From Pseudoalteromonas sp. T1lg48 (GTDB taxonomy: Bacteria > Pseudomonadota > Gammaproteobacteria > Enterobacterales > Alteromonadaceae): DNA of 64,000 nt. Below, one piece after another: positions 18,145 through 27,350 of the stretch; within the stretch, counting starts at the first letter, position 1, and every line of letters starts with the position of its first letter. The DNA lies in assembly GCF_002964785.1 (NCBI RefSeq), contig NZ_PQCC01000013.1, positions 31,162-95,161 of the forward strand. Reading direction: 5' to 3'. Position numbers and translations under genes: made by a program. The notes beneath the pieces are model-generated. The model was not told the origin of the DNA and searched no databases. It was given only the letters and a program-made list of their open reading frames with translations.

Positions 18145-20571
18145 TTATTGTTGTTTTAGTGCCGCCATGGGCTTGTCTCGTATCAGTTGACGCATGGGCC
18201 AAATGACTGAAGTCAGGGCAAAAACAATAATCCCAGAGCTCACTAAAAGCAACCACAAGGGATTAAGGGAGAGCCATAACATCACAGACTGTTGAAACAG
18301 CAAATAGCCCCCTAACGACAGGGCAAGGGCCAGGGTAAAGGCAATAACGAGAGGCATAATGGTATCCTTGATCAATTGACGATAAAGCAAATTGCGCTTT
18401 GCTCCCAAAGCCATGCGCATACCGAGTTCATAACGACGCAACTTCAGGTTGTAACTGAGTACACCGTAAATACCTATGCCGGCCAGCACCAAGGTAAATA
18501 GTCCGAGCACAGAGCACAACACCAGCGTGACCTTATCTAAATGCGTGATTGCCGCGTGTTGTTCCTCAAGGGATTTAAAGCTCCATATCCCAGCGCGGTT
18601 GCTAACTTCTTGCATGGCTTGAAATACCGTTTCCCGGTCTAACATCCTTCCGGGCTCCATCTCTATGAGTAAGGCAAAGGCGTAAGGCCGAGCCGGCCAC
18701 CAAAAGTGCCGTCCGAGATCTTCATGATAAAACTTCGGATGATTAAAGTTTTCGGTAATACCCACCACTTCCACCGGGTTTGCCGGGTCAAAGCTATAGA
18801 ATTTTTCGCCAATAAGCGAACCGCCAGGCTTAAGCAAATCGTTCACCGCCTTGGTCACCAAAAACTCATTTTTTTCACCGCGAATGGCCGCTTCGCTGAA
18901 GGTCCGACCTTCAATAATCTTTAGCCCGGTAAATTCGAAATAATCCCGACCCACCCAAGCCTGAGGAATAAAGATAGAATCTTTACCCGACATATCCTTA
19001 ATGGTGCTGGCGCGTTTCCCTCTATCGACCGGGCTCTCACCGTGGGTAACGGCCTTGACCCCAGGGATCTGCTGAGCGGCGGCAAGAAACAATTGTAAAT
19101 CGTCATAGCGCTTCGCCAGCTCATCGCGGTTCTGCTCTATATACACCAAGGTCTGGTACAGGTTATCGACGCGGCTGCCCATGGGCCGCTGCAAGGTTTC
19201 AACGCTTTTGTGCAGCACCATGGTCGCAGCAATTACCAGGCCGGTGGCTAAAAATAGCTGAATGGCGATCATCCACTTGACCGTACGCATACTGATTTGA
19301 CTGACCGCCCCCTTGCCAGAAGACTGAACCTGACTGCGTAACTGGTTAAAGTTAATTAAGCGGCTGGTGATCCAGGCAAACAACAAAGCAAACAGTGTGC
19401 ACAGCACCAGCGCACTGGTGACCACGGTAAGATCGATACCCACAGTATGTACCAGGGGCATATGACCGGCACTGATCCACTTAAAGAGCTTTACACCCCA
19501 AGCGGCAATAAACAGCGCAACGGCCACCGCACTGGCCATAAGGACAAAGGTTTCAGCGAGGATACTGGTGAATAAAGCCTTGCGCTTGGCACCGAGCACC
19601 GCTTGCAAGGCGAGCGTTTTATGTTTGGCCACCGCTCGGGCAATAAAGAGGTTACTCACATTCAGAAGGGCTATCAGCACTAAAGCTATAACACCAGCCA
19701 GCAGCATAACGGCGAGGTCATCATTATCGCCAAGCTCGGCCTGACGAAAAGGCGTAACAATGGGCTTTAAGTCCTTAAGCTCATTAAATTCGGCTCTCCA
19801 CTGCGCTTTGATATCTTGAATTCGTTGGTACAGCTCGGCTTCGACCGACTCCTTGGTAGCCTCGGGCTTGAGTACGCCAACGAGCTTCATACCACGAAAT
19901 AAATTCCACCAGGCGCTGGGGTTTTCATCGTTGAAATAGCGCGTATCGGCACTGAATTTAAACCATAACTGGTTATCGCCCCGATTAAACATGTAAGGAT
20001 CTTGGTAATCTTTTTCGACCACGCCAACAATGCGATAGTGCTTGTCGAGCTTGATCAGGGTTTGCCCGATGACACCGTCATCACCGCCATAGTAGCGCTG
20101 CCAAAAATCGTAGGAGATCAACACCTCGTCTAACGGCTCTTCGACACGTTGCTGCGCACTCATGTACTGACCCAAAGCGAGCGGCACGCGAAACAACTCA
20201 TAGTAGTCATCGCTGGCGAATGTCATTGGAATACGCGGTTTGCCCGGCAAGTTGCTGATCACGTCTTCACCTGAGTTGACCAGGGCATGACGGCTAAATG
20301 AGGTTTGCGTTTTATACCAGTGCAATACCGACTGAAAGCTCTGAAACCCAGGGCTATTGTAATCAGGATAAATATTATCCTGCTCAACAATCACCAGGCG
20401 GGATTCTTGTTCAACATTAAGGGGAGCAACAAAGTAGCTGCTAAACAGGCTCATTACTACAAAAAAACATGCCAGGGTAATAGCCAAGGTAGATACCGAG
20501 GCGGCAACAAAGCCCGGGGCTTGGCGTAAGGACGCCAGTGCCATTTTTATATGCATGATCAGAGATGCCAT
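18145..20571 (-). CDS. ABC transporter permease, MacB/FtsX family (two-module)
   Basis: 808 residues. A first membrane helix (FVAASVSTLAITLACFFVVM) is followed by a large MacB-type periplasmic domain, three helices with the FtsX signature (LNVSNLFIARAVAKHKTLALQAVLGAKRKALF), a second periplasmic domain and a second FtsX module ending GIYGVLSYNLKLRRYELGMRMALGAKR. This ADOP-like double arrangement marks permeases of antimicrobial-peptide and lipoprotein-type ABC systems, which work by mechanotransmission. The start overlaps the ATPase stop by one base (TAATG), so translation is coupled. Confidence 0.93.
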   Translation of the reverse strand: MASLIMHIKMALASLRQAPGFVAASVSTLAITLACFFVVMSLFSSYFVAPLNVEQESRLVIVEQDNIYPDYNSPGFQSFQSVLHWYKTQTSFSRHALVNSGEDVISNLPGKPRIPMTFASDDYYELFRVPLALGQYMSAQQRVEEPLDEVLISYDFWQRYYGGDDGVIGQTLIKLDKHYRIVGVVEKDYQDPYMFNRGDNQLWFKFSADTRYFNDENPSAWWNLFRGMKLVGVLKPEATKESVEAELYQRIQDIKAQWRAEFNELKDLKPIVTPFRQAELGDNDDLAVMLLAGVIALVLIALLNVSNLFIARAVAKHKTLALQAVLGAKRKALFTSILAETFVLMASAVAVALFIAAWGVKLFKWISAGHMPLVHTVGIDLTVVTSALVLCTLFALLFAWITSRLINFNQLRSQVQSSGKGAVSQISMRTVKWMIAIQLFLATGLVIAATMVLHKSVETLQRPMGSRVDNLYQTLVYIEQNRDELAKRYDDLQLFLAAAQQIPGVKAVTHGESPVDRGKRASTIKDMSGKDSIFIPQAWVGRDYFEFTGLKIIEGRTFSEAAIRGEKNEFLVTKAVNDLLKPGGSLIGEKFYSFDPANPVEVVGITENFNHPKFYHEDLGRHFWWPARPYAFALLIEMEPGRMLDRETVFQAMQEVSNRAGIWSFKSLEEQHAAITHLDKVTLVLCSVLGLFTLVLAGIGIYGVLSYNLKLRRYELGMRMALGAKRNLLYRQLIKDTIMPLVIAFTLALALSLGGYLLFQQSVMLWLSLNPLWLLLVSSGIIVFALTSVIWPMRQLIRDKPMAALKQQ

Positions 20572-21302
20572 TAGACTGCCTCCAATTCTGCACTGGCAGC
20601 CGTTGTTTGAATATTATCGGTGTTAATGATTTTGCCATCGAGCAGCTTTACCTGCTTTTTGGCATAGCCGGCATAACGCGGATCATGGGTCACCATACAA
20701 ATCGTGGTGCCCTGCTCATTTAATTCTGCCAACAAGGCCATCACCGCGTCGCCATTTTTTGAATCCAGGTTACCGGTCGGCTCGTCAACCAACAAAATAC
20801 TGGGGGTACCCGCCAAGGCGCGGGCGATGGCAACGCGTTGTTGTTGCCCCCCTGAGAGCTGATTTGGCTTGTGATTGGCACGATGGCTGATTTCAACCTG
20901 GCCCAAGGCGTGTTCCACCCGCTCTGCTATTTCAGCTTTACTCAAAGCGGGCTCCCGATATTGCAGTGGCAGCGCCACGTTGGCAAACACGCTCAGCTCG
21001 TCAATCAAGTTAAATGACTGAAAAATAAACCCAATGTGTAGGTTTCTTAATTCTGCCTGGGTATCCATATCCAGGCTTTGTGTGTCCACGCCTTCAATCT
21101 GGTAGCTACCGCCACTGATATCGTCTAGTAACCCCATCAAGCTTAATAAAGTCGATTTACCACAGCCTGAGGGGCCGCTAATGGCAATGTAATCGCCTTT
21201 ATAAATTTTGAGGTTAATGTCACTGAGTGCATGTGTTTGCACGTCGTCGCTGGTGTACACCTTAGACACCTGTTGTAATTCAATAATAGGCTTGGCTTGC
21301 AT
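20571..21302 (-). CDS. ABC transporter ATPase, LolD/MacB type
   Basis: 243 residues with Walker A GPSGCGKST, Q-loop FIFQSFNLIDELSV, signature LSGGQQQRVAIARAL, Walker B ILLVDEPTGNLDS and H-loop MVTHDP. This is the MacB/LolD subfamily that drives FtsX-type permeases. It sits between the adaptor gene (12-base gap) and the permease gene (one-base overlap). Confidence 0.95.
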   Translation of the reverse strand: MQAKPIIELQQVSKVYTSDDVQTHALSDINLKIYKGDYIAISGPSGCGKSTLLSLMGLLDDISGGSYQIEGVDTQSLDMDTQAELRNLHIGFIFQSFNLIDELSVFANVALPLQYREPALSKAEIAERVEHALGQVEISHRANHKPNQLSGGQQQRVAIARALAGTPSILLVDEPTGNLDSKNGDAVMALLAELNEQGTTICMVTHDPRYAGYAKKQVKLLDGKIINTDNIQTTAASAELEAV

Positions 21303-21314
21303 AATGACGTCCTG

Positions 21315-22571
21315 TTAATTAGAAAGTGTGGTTAGTTCTTGTAAGTGCATGTATTCGCCCATGTCCGAAATCACAACCTGGGTACCAGCGGGTATAGCGC
21401 TGCGCAACTCAATGCTGTCACCAGCGAGTTTACCAAACTCTAGTTCAGCTTTAACCAGTTGATTTTCAGACGGGTTTACAATGAAAAGTGGTCGCGTTTG
21501 GCCAGCTTCAACAAAACTGGGACGACGCAAATAAAGGGCATCTTCTAGCGTGTCGGTGATGATTTCACCTTCAATGGTCAACGCCGGACGCGCATTGCTG
21601 GGCAGCTCTCCGATAAGTTCGAGTTCAATAGCCACACGGCCATCGCGCACTAGGGGATCGATACGGCGCACCTGCGCCTCTACGGTGCCGGAAAAGGTAT
21701 CGATTACCGCTAGCTGCCCGAGGATAATCTGACTCGCTTCGCGCTCGTTGACGAGCAAGTCGGCTAACAGCTCATGTTCACTGCCAACCACGGCTAAAGG
21801 CGCCCCCACCTGCACTGACTGCCCTTGCTCAACACTCAACTCTTGCAGCATGCCATCGATACCGGCGCGCACCTGAAGCTTGTCGACATCGGCTTGCGCA
21901 CTGGCATACGCGAGCACAAACTCCTCCACCAGCTCGCGCTCCACATCTAATCTCTTCTGATGCAGAGCCTGCATTTGCTGCATTTGCACCTCGGCCAAAT
22001 TCACCCGTTCACTAAGCTGCTTTACCGCCAACTGCGAGCGCTTGTGATCCAGCGCCGAAACAATGCCCTCGGCAATCAACTGACTTTCGGCCTCAGCACG
22101 CAATTGAGCACCCGCCAGCTCGCTTTTTAGCAAGGTAAAATTCCCCTGGGCACTGAGCTGCTCGCTTTGTTGTGATAATTTGAGCGCTTCAAAACTGGCT
22201 TTTTGCCGAGCCAGAGCCAGTCGCGTGCGATTAAGTTGCTGCTCTAAAGCAGGATTGCTGAGTCGCAAAATAACCGTATCCGTTTCTACCCGCGCACCAG
22301 GGCGAAGAAGCACTTCGTCTACCTGCGCTTGATAGTTGGCCGTAAGAAATCGCGTGTACTTAGAGCGCAGCGACCCATATCCTGAAACACGCGCATCAAG
22401 AGCGCCTTGCTGGACGGTCGCCAGAGTGAGCTGTGTAAGATCGATACTTGATTGCTGCCAAGGGGCACTGAGGGCAACAAAACAAATAATTGCTGCTGCG
22501 ATGCTCGCAGCCCACAAAACCGGGCGACCGGTGCGTTTATTCTTTTTCTCCAGGCTTTGCTTGATATCCAT
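21315..22571 (-). CDS. HlyD/RND-type periplasmic adaptor subunit
   Basis: 418 residues. A single N-terminal membrane anchor (PVLWAASIAAAIICFVALSA) is followed by a beta-barrel/lipoyl segment (LRPGARVETDTVILRLSNP), a long coiled-coil hairpin rich in Gln, Glu and Leu (about 105-220), and the returning lipoyl half (VRAGIDGMLQELSVEQGQSV). This is a membrane-fusion protein that links an ABC exporter to an outer-membrane channel; no TolC-type gene is nearby. It is the first gene of the operon, 33 bases behind the expected sigma-54 start. Confidence 0.92.
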   Translation of the reverse strand: MDIKQSLEKKNKRTGRPVLWAASIAAAIICFVALSAPWQQSSIDLTQLTLATVQQGALDARVSGYGSLRSKYTRFLTANYQAQVDEVLLRPGARVETDTVILRLSNPALEQQLNRTRLALARQKASFEALKLSQQSEQLSAQGNFTLLKSELAGAQLRAEAESQLIAEGIVSALDHKRSQLAVKQLSERVNLAEVQMQQMQALHQKRLDVERELVEEFVLAYASAQADVDKLQVRAGIDGMLQELSVEQGQSVQVGAPLAVVGSEHELLADLLVNEREASQIILGQLAVIDTFSGTVEAQVRRIDPLVRDGRVAIELELIGELPSNARPALTIEGEIITDTLEDALYLRRPSFVEAGQTRPLFIVNPSENQLVKAELEFGKLAGDSIELRSAIPAGTQVVISDMGEYMHLQELTTLSN

Positions 22572-22614
22572 CCGACTTAAGCTGCTCTACTATCAAAAAT
22601 AAGTACGCAGACAT

Positions 22615-22630
22615 AGCGAAAGTCGTGCCA
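22615..22630 (-). promoter_or_regulatory. Sigma-54 promoter of the ABC efflux operon
   Basis: Minus strand reads TGGCACGACTTTCGCT. This fits TGGCACG-N4-TTGCW with one mismatch (TCGCT), with the invariant GG and GC at correct spacing. It lies 44 bases before the adaptor start. An inverted repeat TCCCA-N4-TGGGA at 22683-22696 upstream is a possible activator site. The operon encodes its own NtrC-type regulator. Confidence 0.8.
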
Positions 22631-22764
22631 AAAATTAAGACACTGATAATTAATAGTTTTTTATTTTTCTATTAAATGACTTTCCCACTTTTGGGAGAGC
22701 TAAAAGATAAAAATGGGAATGACTTGTGAGTATGCGTAAGCGAAGGGAAGCTGGGGCTTAATAG

Positions 22765-22795
22765 CATCGGCTCAACAGAATCTGATGAGCCGATG
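22765..22795. other. Perfect 10-bp stem-loop in intergenic region
   Basis: CATCGGCTCA-N11-TGAGCCGATG between the 3' end of the K+ channel gene and the efflux promoter. It may end the channel transcript, but no U-run follows. Confidence 0.5.
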
Positions 22796-22818
22796 TATAA
22801 CAAAAATAACCGGGCTCT

Positions 22819-23874
22819 TTAGGGCCACTTGACCTCGGAAGCAAGGACGCGCTCGGGGGCAATATAGTGAATAATATCACCACCTTGGATGGCGTAATCA
22901 AGCGGTGGATTAAGATCCATATCCAGGGCGCTGCGGTTATGGGCAATGCCTAAGATGGTAGCGTCGTACTGGCGCTTAAAGAGCTCAAAAATATCGCCAT
23001 AGGTGAAGCGGCTGACTTCTTTAGGGATCACCATGGAGAAATGAGTGTCGCCGTGCAGGCTCGACATAATTTCCTGCTGCACTCGGCTGGCACCCGGATC
23101 TTCCATGGAGCGCACCAGCACCTCGGCGGTGCGGTTAGAGCTGCATTCAACGTTGGCGCAGTGTTCACTGAGCATTTGTGCCTTACTTTCATCATCGAAG
23201 TAGGCGCAGATATGGGCGTTTTCCTTCACCAACTTGCTGATCTTCAGTGCCGTGGTAAAGCTTTGGTTATCGTCTGCCCCTTCTACGATGATGCGATCGG
23301 CGGTACTGATACCGACACGATTAAGCTGCTCTTCATCGGTATAGCTGCTCAGTTTTACAAAGCTGACATGAGGCTCGGAAAAGAAAGGGTGCTCAATGTC
23401 GTCGGTCACCGCCAGCACTATCTCTCTGCGAACCCGTTTGTCATCGGCAAGAATGTAGCGCACCATTTTGCGGGTGCGCACTGGGTGCCAACCAAAGATA
23501 ATAATGTGATTGGCAAAATGCGTTACGTCTTTTTCACCTGTCATAGCACGCCTTATTATATGTGTAATGGTTTGCCCGGCCTTACCCAGCAACATGCCAA
23601 ATAACGCCAAACCGAAAGGAATTTGAACCAGGGCCACCAGCAGACGGCCCAGATCGGAGGTGGGACTTAAATCGCCATACCCCACGGTTGAAGTGGTGAC
23701 CACGTAATAGTAAAAAAACGTGTTCGGCGCCAGCAAGGCTTGTTCACCGGCGGCGGCCAGTAGCAACCAGGTTAACCCCATGTGCACTAAAATTGCGATC
23801 ACCACCGCCTGCCAACTGAGTTGGTCGATATGATTGCGAATGGTGAGCAAGATGCGCTTAATCAATATCGGCAT
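22819..23874 (-). CDS. Potassium channel, two-TM with RCK/TrkA-N domain
   Basis: 351 residues. The pore carries the K+ selectivity filter TTSTVGYGDLSP (Thr63-Asp68) between two membrane helices. The cytoplasmic part is a TrkA-N-like Rossmann domain (NHIIIFGWHPVRTRKMVRY, then IIVEGADDNQSFTTAL) and a C-terminal region. The first glycine-rich loop lacks the usual GxGxxG (GWHPVR instead), so NAD binding is doubtful, as in some RCK domains that sense other ligands. Predicted inner-membrane K+ channel; gating ligand unknown. Confidence 0.92.
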   Translation of the reverse strand: MPILIKRILLTIRNHIDQLSWQAVVIAILVHMGLTWLLLAAAGEQALLAPNTFFYYYVVTTSTVGYGDLSPTSDLGRLLVALVQIPFGLALFGMLLGKAGQTITHIIRRAMTGEKDVTHFANHIIIFGWHPVRTRKMVRYILADDKRVRREIVLAVTDDIEHPFFSEPHVSFVKLSSYTDEEQLNRVGISTADRIIVEGADDNQSFTTALKISKLVKENAHICAYFDDESKAQMLSEHCANVECSSNRTAEVLVRSMEDPGASRVQQEIMSSLHGDTHFSMVIPKEVSRFTYGDIFELFKRQYDATILGIAHNRSALDMDLNPPLDYAIQGGDIIHYIAPERVLASEVKWP

Positions 23875-23896
23875 AATTCGCCTTATCCCTAACTAT

Positions 23897-23917
23897 TTGG
23901 GCGCCGTAGGCGCCCAA
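23897..23917. terminator. Stem-loop between DUF885 gene and K+ channel gene
   Basis: TTGGGCGCC-gta-GGCGCCCAA, a perfect 9-bp GC-rich stem. The T-run (TTTTTATAA) is on the plus strand, so for the minus-strand genes it is not canonical. Confidence 0.45.
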
Positions 23918-23939
23918 TTTTTATAATTATTTCAGCATT

Positions 23940-25718
23940 CTAACTCTTCTTGGTCGCTAATGCCTCAGCAATATATTGGTCGATTTGCTGTTCTAGTACA
24001 TTAAGTGGAATAGAACCATGACGCAAGACCTGATAGTGGAACTCACGCACATCAAAATCATGACCCAGGGCTTTTTCCGCCTTGGCGCGCAAACGCTTAA
24101 TGGTGAGCTCGCCGATTTTGTACGACAGTGCCTGAGCCGGCCAGGAGATATAACGATCCGTTTCTGTTTTCACATTATGCAGTGATAACGCTGTGTTTTC
24201 GCTCATAAAATCAAGCGCCTGCTGGCGTGACCAACCGAACATATGCATACCGGTATCCACCACTAAACGGGCCGCACGCCACATTTCATAGGTGAGACGA
24301 CCAAAATCGCTGTAGGGGTCTTGATAGAAGCCTGCTTCAATGCCCAGGTATTCACTGTACAACCCCCAGCCTTCGCCAAAGGCCGACAAATACGCATTGC
24401 GACGGTAGCTTGGCAGGTAATCCAACTCGGCATTAAGGGAGATCTGCAGGTGATGACCCGGTACCGCTTCGTGCAGGGTCAGCGCTTCCAACACATACAA
24501 GGGACGCTTATCCAGGGCATAGGTGTTGACCCAGTAGAAGCCTGCTTCGTCGTCGCGACTGGCGCCGGAATAACGACCCGTGGTGTATTTAGGGGCAATG
24601 TTAGCGGGAACCGGCGCAACGCCATAAGGCTTACGCGGCAACTCCTTAAAGAGTTTGGGCAACTGAGCGTCCATCTTTTTGGCAATAAAAGACGCTTCCT
24701 TCAGCAGTTCTTCCGGGGTGGTGGCGTAGAACTGTGGATCGGTTCGCAAAAACTCAACAAAGTCGGCAAAGCTGCCTTCAAAGCCAAGCTCATCAATGAT
24801 CGCCTGCATCTCGCCGCGAATACGCTTCACTTCCTGCAAACCCAGCTCATGGATTTCTTTTGGTGTCATCTGCGTAGTGGTGTAATGCTTGGCACGGTTG
24901 GCATAAAAGGCCTCGCCATTAGGCACGTTAGAGATGCCTATGGTATCGCGGGCGCCGGGGCGGTAGGTGTTAACGAAAAAGTCGTAATACCCCTGATACG
25001 CCGGTAGCACTTGGGTACCGATCACTTCCTTGGCCTGACTTTGTAGCTGGGCAAACTCTTCGTCACTGATACCTGCGGTATTGCGCTTAAACGGCGCGTA
25101 AAACTCGGACTCGGTGACATCATCCACCAAAAAGGCGCTGATGGACTCTTCATACCCGGCAAGCACGGCCTTAGGCTGAGTTAAGCCGGTTTCCAGACCC
25201 TTGTTCATCCAATAGATATTCTGTTCAAAGAAGCGCGGTACCTGACTTAAACGCTTAAGGTAGGTTTCAAAGCCTGCTTTTGAGGTGTAATCGCCACGGG
25301 CAACCATAAACGACAGCGAGGAGTGAAAACCATATTCCGAGGTCAGCGGCATATAGTGGGTATTGAAGCGATACTCATCCAGCTTGTTTTGCACCTGGGC
25401 GCGGATGATCTGTAAATTGATCTTGTTTTCATCACTGAGCGCTTCAGCATCGATGGCATCCAGCTGAGCCAGTAATGCTTGGCGCTGCTCGTATTGCGCC
25501 TTGAGGTACTCGGGGCTCAGGTTCGCAAGCAGGTAGCCATCGACTGCTTGCTTGTATGGGTTCACGCTTTCGCGGTACTTGACGATTTGCTCGGCGACCT
25601 GGGTGAAGGTTTCATCGGCGCTAAGCGCCGAGGTCTTGCTTGGGGCTGCACAGGCGCTGACGCCCAATGCCAGCACGGTGGCCAAGGCCAGGGTTTTCAA
25701 TTTTATGGTTGGCTGCAT
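23940..25718 (-). CDS. DUF885-family lipoprotein, putative zinc metallopeptidase
   Basis: 592 residues from MQPTIKLKTLALATVLALGV; the start was chosen because the signal peptide and lipobox (GVSAC) begin there and a GAGAA lies upstream. DUF885 proteins are mostly helical and carry HEAVPGHH, seen here in TLHEAVPGHHLQ, with a downstream glutamate in FGEGWGLYSEYLG; the pattern resembles gluzincin peptidases. The lipidated product is likely in the periplasm or outer membrane. Substrate unknown. Confidence 0.88.
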   Translation of the reverse strand: MQPTIKLKTLALATVLALGVSACAAPSKTSALSADETFTQVAEQIVKYRESVNPYKQAVDGYLLANLSPEYLKAQYEQRQALLAQLDAIDAEALSDENKINLQIIRAQVQNKLDEYRFNTHYMPLTSEYGFHSSLSFMVARGDYTSKAGFETYLKRLSQVPRFFEQNIYWMNKGLETGLTQPKAVLAGYEESISAFLVDDVTESEFYAPFKRNTAGISDEEFAQLQSQAKEVIGTQVLPAYQGYYDFFVNTYRPGARDTIGISNVPNGEAFYANRAKHYTTTQMTPKEIHELGLQEVKRIRGEMQAIIDELGFEGSFADFVEFLRTDPQFYATTPEELLKEASFIAKKMDAQLPKLFKELPRKPYGVAPVPANIAPKYTTGRYSGASRDDEAGFYWVNTYALDKRPLYVLEALTLHEAVPGHHLQISLNAELDYLPSYRRNAYLSAFGEGWGLYSEYLGIEAGFYQDPYSDFGRLTYEMWRAARLVVDTGMHMFGWSRQQALDFMSENTALSLHNVKTETDRYISWPAQALSYKIGELTIKRLRAKAEKALGHDFDVREFHYQVLRHGSIPLNVLEQQIDQYIAEALATKKS

Positions 25719-25950
25719 ATTTCTATTCTCGTTATTGCAAGGCACTCTAGTGCCCTACTCTAGCCCAGCGGCTATTTGTGTCAAAGTCGATGCGACCAAA
25801 TCCCCCTTCTTTTATTCACCCCACTGCGATTGCACGGCTATTAGGTCACACTGGCGAAAATCATGGCGGGCGTAAAAATGGCTTAATCCTTGAGCTGTTA
25901 CGGGCCCTCAAGTACACTATGGCCAACGTCCCCTCTAGGCTTGAATTACC

Positions 25951-26706
25951 ATGAAAGAAGCTGAGCAAAAAACCACGCATTTTGGTTATAAAACGGTCGC
26001 GGCAAATGAAAAAGCGGCCCATGTTGCCGATGTGTTCCACTCGGTCGCAGCGAAGTACGATTTAATGAATGATTTGCTCTCTTTTGGCATTCATCGTCTA
26101 TGGAAACGCGTGACCATCGCCAGCTCCGGCGCCCGCAAGGGCCAGACTATTCTCGATTTAGCCGGCGGTACCGGCGACCTGACCGCTAAATTCAGCCAGC
26201 TGGTTGGCGATACCGGCCGAGTGATCTTGGGTGATATCAACGACTCCATGCTCAAGGTAGGTCGTGACAAGCTGCGTGACCGTGGCCTGGTCAGCAACAT
26301 CGAATACGTGCAAATGAACGCCGAAGAGCTGCCGTTCCCGGATAACAGCATAGACGTGATCACCATCGCCTTTGGTCTGCGTAACGTCACCGACCAAAGC
26401 AAAGCCCTGGCATCCATGTACCGCGTGCTTAAGCCAGGCGGTCGTCTGCTGGTGTTGGAGTTCTCCAAGCCTGAGCATGAAGTACTGACCAAGCTGTATG
26501 ATCTCTATTCCTTCAATATCCTGCCCAAGGTAGGCCAAGTCGTGCTAAACGACAGCGAGTCTTACAAATACCTTGCCGAGTCTATTCGCATGCACCCGGA
26601 TCAAGAAACCCTGGAAGGCATGATGAAAGAAGTCGGCTTTGAGCAGACCAGCTATCAGAATATGAGTGGCGGTATCGTTGCCCTGCATCGCGGCTTTAAG
26701 TTTTAA
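25951..26706 (+). CDS. ubiE: Ubiquinone/menaquinone C-methyltransferase
   Basis: 251 residues, family length. SAM-dependent class I methyltransferase: [15 protein letters not shown] (motif I), [27 protein letters not shown] and [11 protein letters not shown], all UbiE hallmarks. It methylates the 2-polyprenyl ring carbon in ubiquinone and menaquinone synthesis. First of ubiE-ubiJ-ubiB, with a 9-base gap to ubiJ. Confidence 0.97.
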   Translation: MKEAEQKTTHFGYKTVAANEKAAHVADVFHSVAAKYDLMNDLLSFGIHRLWKRVTIASSGARKGQTILDLAGGTGDLTAKFSQLVGDTGRVILGDINDSMLKVGRDKLRDRGLVSNIEYVQMNAEELPFPDNSIDVITIAFGLRNVTDQSKALASMYRVLKPGGRLLVLEFSKPEHEVLTKLYDLYSFNILPKVGQVVLNDSESYKYLAESIRMHPDQETLEGMMKEVGFEQTSYQNMSGGIVALHRGFKF

Positions 26707-26715
26707 GGAGCGACC

Positions 26716-27348
26716 ATGCTCGGGCATTTTGCTATCGCCGCCATAGAAACACTCGCCAACAGGCTACTCTCCCTCGACCCACAGGTGCAGGCCCGTCTTG
26801 CCAAGGTCCAGGGCCAAAGCCTGGTGGTACATGTGCGCGACTGGCAGCAATTTATCAGCGTCGTCTACGCCAGTGAAGGCCTGATGCTGCAAGTGCATGA
26901 CACTCAACCTGAGCACAGCGACAGCTTTATCAGTGCCGATACCGACACCCTGATGAAGCTCAAAGACCCGTCGCGCCTGACCCAGCTGATCCGCCAGCAT
27001 AAACTCGATATCGACGGCGATATTCATCTTGCCCAGGCCTTTAGTCAGGCCTTTAGCGAGCTGGACATAGACTGGCCGGAGCATTGGTCGCAATATATCG
27101 GCGATGCCCCGGCCCAGCTGCTGTGGCAAGCTGTCAGCAAGGGCAAGGCCCAGGCTTTAGAGGCCCAAGGCAAGCTTGACCATATCCTGCTGACGCTGTT
27201 ACAAGACGAACTCAAAGTGAGCATTCACCCGCTGGAACTGACGCAGTTCACCCGTCAAAATCGCCAACTAAAAAGCGATGTCCAACAGCTGGAACAACGC
27301 CTAGATAAACTATTGGCGCACATGCCAATGCAGCAAACAAGAGGTTAA
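26716..27348 (+). CDS. ubiJ: Ubiquinone biosynthesis accessory factor with SCP2 domain
   Basis: 210 residues. The N-terminal SCP2-like lipid-binding domain ([53 protein letters not shown]) and the C-terminal coiled coil ([20 protein letters not shown]) match UbiJ, which binds quinone intermediates within the soluble Ubi complex. Placement between ubiE and ubiB is conserved in proteobacteria. Confidence 0.93.
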   Translation: MLGHFAIAAIETLANRLLSLDPQVQARLAKVQGQSLVVHVRDWQQFISVVYASEGLMLQVHDTQPEHSDSFISADTDTLMKLKDPSRLTQLIRQHKLDIDGDIHLAQAFSQAFSELDIDWPEHWSQYIGDAPAQLLWQAVSKGKAQALEAQGKLDHILLTLLQDELKVSIHPLELTQFTRQNRQLKSDVQQLEQRLDKLLAHMPMQQTRG

Positions 27349-27350
27349 TT

